Shown: positions 51,701-61,462 of the stretch, in pieces
How positions within the stretch are numbered: the stretch's first letter is position 1
Layout: each line of letters starts with the position of its first letter
From: Channallabes apus
Taxonomy: Eukaryota > Chordata > Actinopteri > Siluriformes > Clariidae
Direction: 5' to 3'
DNA: 64,000 nt
Assembly (NCBI GenBank): GCA_030522415.1
Contig: CM060121.1
Location: forward strand, 22,541,142 to 22,605,141
Notes under the pieces: model-generated
What the model was told of the DNA's origin: nothing
What the model saw: only the letters and a program-made list of their open reading frames with translations
Databases searched by the model: none
Program-made: the position numbers and the translations under genes

Positions 51701-51851
51701 CTGCCATAACAATAAACAGCTGTCATATACGAAGCTCTAGCTAACGTTACAATAACAAAAACACACGAGAGAACTGAAAGCATTATAGCTCCCAGGCTAG
51801 CCAAATAACAAGCTACGGCTGAACAAGCTAGCCTGGAACTTTATGGCACTT

Positions 51852-52067
51852 TGCTAGCTAGCTAGCCATATTTACATTATTTATAGTCATAGAATATGTC
51901 CTACCTTATCGTTCGGGAGGGTAAAAAACTTAAACAGGACCTGGATTTTTATTTTAAACAGAGGCTTTCTGGAGTAGCTTTAGCTAGCTAGCTAGCTAAC
52001 CTACGTAAATGGTTGTTGCAGATGTAGCTAGCTAGCTAACTAGCTCGGTGGCTACATAGCTAGCTAG
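51852..52067. repeat. Cluster of GCTA tetranucleotide palindromes upstream of sh2b1
   Basis: GCTAGCTA-type runs at about 51852-51868, 51981-51998, 52025-52044 and 52056-52067. Each is self-complementary. Confidence 0.85.
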
Positions 52068-52099
52068 TTGTTTAGACAAGAAGCCAGTGTTGTTGCGTC

Positions 52100-52771
52100 C
52101 AGTATTAATCCTCATTCCACATTGATTAGCCACTGCGTCTAACGTTACGCATCAATAAATAGTTAGCGTTCTAATAATAAATCATATATCAGCTATAACA
52201 CGTGTATATTGCTCTCTTGGTGTGTTATAAGCATATGATTATTGCTCTGCCTCCTGTCCCACTCAGTCTCTCGCGATACACTGGGAAAGAGTGTGAGGGG
52301 CTCAGGGAAAGTCAAGGGGGATTAGGATGGAGAATAATGCACTGACCGTGAAGCTCTTCGCACGGCACAGACAATATATATATATATTAAATATTCTGTT
52401 CTGGTGTGGAAAAAATATTTACACTCATTTTAATGATACTACATGTGAGGTGGGATATTTCAGCTGAATTCGCATACACAATAAACAGAAAATGTACAGC
52501 AGTGTCTTTTTGCCTAATTTCGACCCCACAATAACTGCCCTTATGTAATTCACATTTTACAAATTATATCTGTTGTACCTGCATTTCATTAATGTTCTTT
52601 TTATTTCTTCATTTGTAATACATTTTATAAATATAGATGTGATTTGTAGATGCAGTATATGATAACAGTATATAATCCATCCATCTAGGAACCTCTAAAG
52701 TACAACTAGGGACCGTGGAGGCCAATAGTGACCATGGTATTTATTCCCATTCCCATAATAGGACATCTAGT

Positions 52772-52822
<51 letters not shown>
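52100..52822. other. Upstream flank of sh2b1
   Basis: No gene seen. AT-rich, ending in a (TA)n tract at 52775-52822 that carries the Tc1 insertion at 52823. Confidence 0.5.
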
Positions 52823-52824
<2 letters not shown>

Positions 52825-54403
52825 AACCGGATTCCAAAAAAGTTGGGACACTAAACAAATTGTGAATAAAAACTGAATGCAATGATGTGGAGATGGCAAA
52901 TGTCAATATTTTATTCAGAATAGAACATAGATGACAGATCAAAAGTTTAATCTGAGAAAATGTATCATTTTAAAGGAAAAATATGTTGATTCCAAATTTC
53001 ACGGTGTCAACAAATCCCAAAAAAGTTGGGACAAGGCCATTTTCACCACTGTGTGGCATCTCCCCTTCTTCTTACAACACTCAACAGACGTCTGGGGACC
53101 GAGGAGACCAGTTTCTCAAGTTTAGAAATAGGAATGCTCTCCCATTCTTGTCTAATACAGGCCTCTAACTGTTCAATCGTCTTGGGCCTTCTTTGTCGCA
53201 CCTTCCTCTTTATGATGCGCCAAATGTTCTCTATAGGGGAAAGATCTGGACTGCAGACTGGCCATTTCAGTACCCGGATCCTTCTCCTACGCAGCCATGA
53301 TGTTGTGATTGATGCAGAATGTGGTCTGGCATTATCTTGTTGAAAAATGCAGGGTCTTCCCTGAAAGAGATGACTAGATGATGTTCTAGAAGCTGAATAT
53401 ATTTTTCTGCATTGATGGTGCCTTTCCAGACATGCAAGCTGCCCATGCCACACGCACTCATGCAACCCCATACCATCAGAGATGCAGGCTTCTGAACTGA
53501 GCGTTGATAACAACTTGGGTTGTCCTTGTCCTCTTTGGTCCGGATGACATGGCGTCCCACATTTCCAACAAGAACTTCGAATCGTGACTCGTCTGACTAC
53601 AGAACAGTCTTCCATTTTGCCACACTCCATTTTAAATGATCCCTGGCCCAATGAAAACGCCTGTGCTTGTGGATCTTGCTTAGAAATGGCTTCTTCTTTG
53701 CACTGTAGAGTTTCAGCTGGCAACGGCGGATGGCACGGTGGATTGTGTTCACTGACGATGGTTTCTGGAAGTATTCCTGAGCCCATTCTGTGATTTCCTT
53801 TACAGTAGCATTCCTGTTTGTGGTGCAGTGTCGTTTAAGGGCCCGGAGATCACGGGCATCCAGTATGGTTTTACGCCCTTGACCCTTACGCACAGAGATT
53901 GTTCCAGATTCTCTGAATCTTCGGATGATATTATGCACAGTTGATGATGATAACTGCAAAGTCTTTGCAATTTTTCGCTGGGTAACACCTTTCTGATATT
54001 GCTCCACTATCTTCCTGCGCAACATTGTGGGAATTGGTGATCCTCTACCCATCTTGGCTTCTGAGAGACACTGCCACGCTGAGAAGCTCTTTTTATACCC
54101 AATCATGTTGCCAATTAACCTAATTACTGTTAATTGGTCTTCCACCTCTTCGTTATGCTCAAATTTACTTTTTCCAGCCTCTTATTGCTACTTGTCCCAA
54201 CTTTTTTGGGATTTGTTGACACCGTGAAATTTGGAATCAACATATTTTTCCTTTAAAATGATACATTTTCTCGGATTAAACTTTTGTTCCGTGATTTATG
54301 TTCTATTCTGAATAAAATATTGACATTTGCCATCTCCACATCATTGCATTCAGTTTTTATTCACAATTTGTTTAGTGTCCCAACTTTTTTGGAATCCGGT
54401 TTG
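52823..54403 (-). mobile_element. Tc1-like element with about 210-bp terminal repeats
   Basis: Begins caaaccggattccaaaaaag and ends with its inverted copy; flanked by TA on both sides. The terminal repeats match nearly base for base over about 210 bp, which points to a recent insertion. It carries a damaged transposase on the minus strand. Confidence 0.96.
53043..54054 (-). pseudogene. Tc1-like transposase with one nonsense codon and one frameshift
   Basis: Reads MGRGSPIPTMLRRKIVEQYQ, helix-turn-helix (RKIAKTLQLSSSTVHNIIRR), GQGRKT box, then WAQEYFQKPSSVNTIHRA. A TAG at 53597-53599 stands where a tryptophan is usual, directly before SDESRF (first catalytic Asp). A frameshift around 53365-53390 precedes [16 protein letters not shown] (second Asp). 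The third block SPDLSPIENIW follows with 34 residues between D and E, a DD34E transposase. Ends RRRGDATQW. Only two lesions separate it from an open frame. Confidence 0.95.
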
Positions 54404-54416
54404 TATATATATATAT

Positions 54417-55893
54417 ACTGAAATACTGAAATATCACATGGTCCTAAGTATTCAGACCCTTCGCTGAGACACTCATACATATACAGTATATAACTATATA
54501 TTTAACTCAGGTGCTGTCCATTACTTCTGACCATCCTTTAGATGGTTCTACACCTTTATTTGAGTCCATCTGTGTTTGATTATACTGATTGGACTTGATA
54601 AGGAATCTATACACCTGGCTATATAAGACCTTACAGCTCACAATGCATGTCAGAGCAAATGAGAATCATGAGGTCAAAAGAACTGCGTGAAGAGCTCAGA
54701 GACAGAATTGTTGCAAGGCACAGATCTGACCCAGGTTGCAAAAAAATGTCTGCTGCACTTAAGGTTCCTAAGAGCAGAGTGGTCTCCATAATCCTTAAAC
54801 GGAAGACATTTGGGACGACCAGAACCCTTTCTAGAGCTGGCCGTCCAGCCAAACTGAGCTATCGGGGGAAGAGAGCCTTTGTGAGAGAGGTAAAGAAGAA
54901 CCCAAAGATCACTGTGGCTGAGCTCCAGAAATGCAGTCGGGAGATGGGAGAAAGTTGTAGAAAAGTCAACCATCACTGCAGCACTCAGTTGGGATTTTAT
55001 GGCAGAGTTGTGCAAGATACATGAAAGCCTGCATGGAGTTTGCTTAAAAAAAAAAAAAAACACCTGAAGGACTCCAAGATGGTGAGAAATAAGTTTCTCT
55101 GGTCTGATGAGACCAAGATAGAACATTTTGGACCTAATTCTAAGCAGTATGTGTGGAGAAAATTAGGCACTGCTCATCACCTGTCCAATACAGTGCCAAC
55201 AGTGAAGCATGGTGGTGGCAGCATCATGCTGTGGGGGTGTTTTTCAGCTGCAGGGACAGGACGACTGGTTGCAATCGAGAGAAAGATGAATGCAGCCAAG
55301 TACAGGGATATCCTGGACGAAAAACGTCTCCAGAGTGGGCTGATGGTTTACCTTCCAACAAGACAATGACCCTAAGCACATAGCTAAAATAACGAAGGAG
55401 TGGCTTCACAACAACTCTGTGACTGTTCTTGAATGGCCCAGCCAGAACCCTGACTTAAACACAATTGAACATCTCTGGAGAGACCTAAAATGGCTGTCCA
55501 CCAACGTTAACCATCCAACCTGACAGAACCTTGCAGATCCAGGAGAGGATCTGCAAGGAGAAATGGCAGTGTATTCCCAAATCCAGGTGTGAAAAACTTG
55601 CATCTTTCCCAAAAAGACTCATGGCAGTATTACATCAAATACTGAGCTTCTATTAAATACTGAGCAAAGGGTCTGAATACTTAGAACCATGTGATATTTC
55701 AGTTTTTCTTTTTTAATAAATCTGCAAAAATGTCAACAATTCTGTGATTTTCTGTCAGTATGGGGTGCTGTGTGTATATTGTACATTAATGAGTAAAAAA
55801 ATTAACTTAAATGATTTTAGCAAATGGCTGCAATATAAATAAGAGTGAAAAATTTAAGGGGGTCTAAATACTTTCCCGAACCCATTGTGACTA
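54417..55893 (+). mobile_element. Tc1-like element, left end truncated
   Basis: Right end reads, in reverse complement, cacaatgggttcgggaaagt and continues to actgaaatatcacatggttc. The left side starts only at the inner block (actgaaatatcacatggtcc), so the outer part of the left terminal repeat is missing where it meets the TA tract and the neighbouring Tc1. Confidence 0.85.
54647..55600 (+). pseudogene. Tc1 transposase, degenerate
   Basis: First frame (54647-55024): MSEQMRIMRSKELREELRDR, GRPAKLSYRG, then a stop after GRVVQDT. An A-run at 55045-55060 and further shifts follow. A second frame (from about 55040) holds [13 protein letters not shown] and [20 protein letters not shown]; a third holds NDPKHIAK and [19 protein letters not shown]. 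Inactive. Confidence 0.9.
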
Positions 55894-55987
55894 TATATAC
55901 ATTCTGTCTCTCCATGCCTCCATGCATGACAATAAATAATAATAAAAGTTTGTTAGTAAATTTAGGCTTCACTAATTACATTTATCA

Positions 55988-55988
<1 letters not shown>

Positions 55989-56058
<70 letters not shown>
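55989..56058. repeat. (TA)n microsatellite
   Basis: About 34 TA units. Confidence 0.95.
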
Positions 56059-56059
<1 letters not shown>

Positions 56060-56060
<1 letters not shown>

Positions 56061-57585
56061 AATATATAGTTTTTCATGAGTTATGTAATCAACCTTTTAG
56101 TAGTCTTTTTTGTTATAGTTCTGGTTTTGAATTTGACATAGATTATTTTCTTAATTTTCTTTATCAAGTGCAAAAAAATCCATCAAGAAACAGTTTTAAA
56201 TACTAAACATGAGTGTAGCTGAAGAATTAGTATGAAAACTATGTACAATTCTTGTCTAAAACCACAGCATTTTATTAAGGTCTAATAATACATTAGAGAT
56301 AATGTAGGTCATATTAAAAATTATTTTATATTAAGGTTCTATTTGCAAGCATGATAATAAAATTATAACCACCAAATATGCAACCTTGATATGCAATTAA
56401 TATCACCTTATATGCAACAAATATTGAAAACGATATTGAATGGTAGACACAGTGACTTGCATATAGGTTTTATGTACCATAAAATGCTGTATCTTCACTT
56501 ACCTTCAAAATGTACCCTCGAAAAAAAGTTATTAAATCCAGTGTTGCAAGTGTCAGATACGCAAAACATAAGAGTATGGACTTTTGACCCTGAGAAATCC
56601 CCCAACCACTGATATACTTTCTGTACGGGTAAAGCACATGCAGTTATATCTGTTTCTCTGTACCCATGGAAATTTCGCACAGTAACGTCAGTGTTATTTG
56701 TTGTTTATCTTATTTACATCAGAGAAGTAAGCAATTTGGGCAGCTATGTGCTAAAGACCATGAACAAACAATCGTTAGACTTTTGTCTCTGTTAAAAATG
56801 GCCTACCACATTTTTACTTACAGTATACTTGAGACATACTATGTTTCACATTTACAGTCTGGTTTATAAGTATTTGGACACAATTTTTGTATTTTCAATG
56901 ATATAATCAAGATGGATATATAGAACATTTGGCAATGAATGTTGTATATTTAATAGATATAGAATAAATATACAGCTTTTTTAACCCACTTACACTACTT
57001 AGACAATTTTGCCAGGGACGGTCACAGTTGTTTTCTCATCAAAGTGGCAATGAATGGCTATTGTTTGAGTTGCACTGGTCGGAAATGTCAGGAAACAGTC
57101 CGTCAGTCCAACACAAAGCATTGAGTCTTCCATGACCTCAGAGTTGGAGGTGAAAAGGACCAGAAACACAAAAGTGACATTGTGGGTTGTTAATAAAAAA
57201 TTGTGATCTGGTGTTGCCTCCACCTTTTTTATATCTTCACATACCAATGCATGCTTGTATGGAATTGCCCTTGCACAATACCACGTCCACACTTTATGGG
57301 TTATTCAGTCTCTTTCCACCTCCCACAATGGTTCTCTGGTTTTCTTTTGAACTCTAACTGGTATCCTATACGGGGTATGTTCCCACTAGAATAAATGGTT
57401 TACTGAAAATGAATGAATAAATGTTCGTGTTTGGATTTCATTCCAAAGTGTCCACTGCAATACTGTACTAGCACAACATCTCCGCAAGCCAGTAATATAA
57501 AGGAACAGTGTGTCACCTGTCAAGTCTCTCCAAGAGATGTATCTGCAATTTATTTTAAACAACACTGCTTTTTGAATAAAGATGA
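56060..57585. other. No recognised gene
   Basis: AT-rich. A minus-strand open frame of 97 codons at 56999-57292 is the only stretch with less biased composition; it contains SNSEVMEDSMLCVGLTDCF but matches no family I recognise. Confidence 0.4.
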
Positions 57586-57589
57586 AATT

Positions 57590-57955
57590 ATTTGTTAGTT
57601 TCCGTTTGTTATTCCAGGCATTGCAACTCCTCAGCTCCAGTCCTAATGAAAATGCCCAGAAATGCTCACGACCACTGTACAGAGGTTTCTTGGGGAAACA
57701 AGATGGACGAAAGGCAAAATCTAAGCTGCTGCTAGAGATTGGAATGACCTGCAAAAAACGTTAAAACTGGACACTCATTCCTACTGTTTTTGCTTTTATT
57801 TTTCTTGTAATTTCGTTTATATTTCTTAAAATATTTAATTTTTATCAGTTCCCCTATTTCCCCCAAAAGGCTCAGCCTTTGCCAGGCCACAGTTGTAAAT
57901 AAGAAACCTGTGCTTAATCTGTCTTACCTGGTTAAATAAAGGTAAATAAAATAAG
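57590..57955 (+). repeat. LINE 3' end remnant
   Basis: Ends cctggttaaataaaggtaaa taaaataag, a 3' tail common in fish non-LTR elements. Upstream, frames such as KSKLLLEIGMTCKKR resemble the closing residues of a LINE ORF2. Confidence 0.5.
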
Positions 57956-58465
57956 AAATTATGGCTTTTACAGTATTTGTAGGGAAACATTGCATCCTTA
58001 TGGCATCCTTGATCATCTTGGGATGCAATTCCACATTCTGCATCAATGGAAATAAAAAACTGAAAAGTTACATTACTGTGTAAAAAAATAATAATAATCT
58101 AACAAAAATGAAACAAATAGCATGTGCTTTGATATAGAATCAATCACTTAATGACATTAGAAGTTTTAAAAATTTAATTTCTATAAACGAATGTGTGTCA
58201 GTTCTTCAGTAATTTTATTTTCCTTAGCATTCACTTTAGTGCTTCACAAAATTTGAGCATGACTATCTTGACCATAATTTTTTTTTTAATGAATTAATTA
58301 ATCCCCTGATCATTAATTATGGGAATCAGTGTTCAGTCAATGATGCTTTATTATAAAACTAATTTTTAATTTAGGTCATAATAAATAAAATTACATAATA
58401 AAAGTTGATTATATGAAGTATAGTATAAAAATAAATATTCATTCACATGTCCTCTATGAACCTGT

Positions 58466-61428
58466 TTACTGTTCTTGCATGCGAAGAGGAAAATTGCTGG
58501 CCATATATTCTGTGAGGACCCGCCTTACAGCTTCACCAGCATTACTTGATTGTTTGTATGACTGCGTCATCGGCTGAGGCATGGCTCTCCCCAAAGCAGC
58601 AGCCTCTTCCATCCAGGCTTGACCAAGAGACTCCTCTTGTCTCTCACAGAAATTATGCAGTGCACAGCAAGTAATTGCAACATATGGTGAAAATGTGTAG
58701 TGGAAGTCACTTCTCTTTAGAAGAACTCGCCATCGTGCTTTCAACCTTCCGAAGGCAATTTCTATTGCTGCTCTTGCATCATCAAGGTAGATGTTAAAGG
58801 AATTTTGCTGAGGGGTTAGAGTAGGACTTGGGGTGTATGCCATCATGAGCCATTCCAGGAGCGGGTAGGCTGCGTCACCAAGAACAATGAAATTGATGGG
58901 TGTTCCTTCTATGTTGCTGGTGTGCTGAAAAGTAGAACGTAAGCATGACAGATTGACACATTCGTGCAGTTTTTCATTAAAGCATATGGGAATTTGATTT
59001 CTTTCTTGCATGACAAGTCATGATCCTAAATATTATCAAAAATGTTTTTCAACTACTAGTTTGTAACAGCCTAGTACAGTTACAGATCTGAACCCAGAAC
59101 TAGCAGTACAGGTAGTCCCCGACTTACGAACATTTGAGTTATCAATTTCTGCAGAGACAAACAGACCACGGTTCTACAAAGATTCGTGGATGTGAAAAAG
59201 TAGCTCTTATTATACAAAAAATGTACACTGCAGTGTACCAATATTTACACTCACTCACTCACTCATCCATCTTCTATACCGCTTTATCCTGTATTCAGGG
59301 TCGCGGGAACACACACACATACTCATTTGCACACTACGGGCAATTTGGGAACGCCAATTAGCCTAATCTGCATGTCTTTGGACTGCAGATTTGGACTGCC
59401 CCAATATTTACAATTATATACAATATGTTCAGTTTCGTTTTCTATACCGCTTAATCCTGTGTTCAGGGTCGCGGGGGACCTGGAGCCTATCCCAGGAGAC
59501 TTCGGGCACTAGGCGGGGTACACACTGGACAGGGTGCCAATCCATCGCAGGGCACACACACATACACACACTCCCACACCCAATCACACACTACGGGCAA
59601 TTTAGGAACGCCAATTAGCCTAACCTGCATATCTTTGGACTGTGGGAGGAAACTGGAGTACCCAGAGGAAACCCACCAAGCACTGGGAGAACATGCAAAC
59701 TCCATGCACACAGAGACAGGAATCAAGCCAGGCTGGGAATCGAACCGGCACCCTGGAGGTGCAAGGTGACAGTGCTAACCACTACACCATCATGCCGCCC
59801 CAATATTTACAATTATATACAATATGTTCAGTGTGTAAATAAATGTATAAAATGTCCGGTATATGGTATGCGTGTTTTTGGGGGTGAGGAAGAAATGAGA
59901 AATGAGCTCAGCCCCGGGAGCATGATGATAGAAAATGGCTGTTCTGTTAAGGTGTCGTGATAGTGAATAATCCTAATTTCAGAAAATCCCCAACAAAACA
60001 TAGTTCACAGTCCAATACAGTGAAAAACAGCTTTGAGGCAAAATGGCGTTCAGGATTCCCCTTGTGATTTAAAGGCGCAGAGTCAACACTGTTACATTTG
60101 ACAGGTGTGAGCCATTTCTTTAGGTGCTGTTATGGTTTTTGGCCACATGATGGCAGTGTGGGGAAAGGGGACAGAGATTTAGTCAAGTGGATTGGTATGC
60201 CTTAAATTGTATACTGTAAAACCTTGGATTACGAATAACGCGGTTTACGAGTGTTCCGCAAGACGAGCAAAGATTTTTAATAAATTATGTTTTGGAAAAC
60301 AAGCGTTGTGTTGGTTTATGAGCACCGAGTATCATGTATCACGCATGCGCTTCTTGTTTTGACGCCGAGTGTCACGTCATCACAACTGAGCAAGCGGTTT
60401 TTCTCTCTCTTGCGCTGCGATTTGTGGGTAATCGTCTCCCCTGCTGGGCCTTAGTGCTCGTCTTTTCCGTGCACATGTGTACTGTTTACTATAACACTGT
60501 GACCATGTGTGTGTGTATTTCATTTTGTGTTCGGAAGCGCGTGTGTACAGCGCAGGTACCGTTTCTCATAACACACATGTGGTCGCGCGAGTAAAGCAAA
60601 ATAAATTCTCAATACAGAGGTTAAAAAACCATTTTCTTCCTCAGCTCATCGCTGTGTGTGTGTGTGTGTGTGTGCGCGCAAGCGCAACCCGACACCGTGC
60701 CGGCCATGTGCACATGCGTGTGTGTGTGTGTGTTTGTTTCACACACACACACACACACTCACACACGTATACCCGGCAGTGTTAAACCACGCTCGCGTGC
60801 ACACACACACACACACACACATAGACATTAATGCAAGAGACACACACTCTGCTCTGACACACAGAGGTAAGGTGCGGGTTCTTTTGTTTGTTTGTTTTAC
60901 TTTACAGCAGCGATTCTGTTAGTTTGCGCTCACACAAGTGTCATTAGCGATTGTTTTTTCAGATAAAATCAGTGGGAGAGAGATGTTGATTTATGACCGC
61001 TGTTTACGGAAGTGTAGTCCAGTGCGGGAGATGCATTGTGGGTAATGCAGTCCGGTGTGTTTGAACGTGAATGCGAGATGTAAGCTGGATATAGAGCCTG
61101 AGTTTTGTTCTTCAGTAGTATTTTTAGTTGGATTTAAGTGCAGGATCCACCCGAAAGTTTGTACTATAGCCCGACAATGCAGCAAATAAAAGATCGGGGG
61201 CATCGACCAGTTTGTCCATCTCATCATTACACGAGCCTGAATTAACGGGCTGTTACGCTGTCGAGAACATTAAAATAAAGTGGAGAAGCTTTAATAATTT
61301 GGCAGAGAACAACAGTCTTTCTGTTAATGTGTGTGTGTTTTCAGACGAAAGGAGAAATTTTTACTGTATAAGATGTGAAGGGGGAGACAAGAGGGGCTGA
61401 AAGCAAGAGTCTCCACTTACTCTAGCCT

Positions 61429-61462
<34 letters not shown>

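Noticed and set aside
52775..56058. Regularly spaced repeats that might suggest a CRISPR array or satellite
   Set aside because: They are TA microsatellites and Tc1 terminal repeats; there are no unique spacers of constant length.
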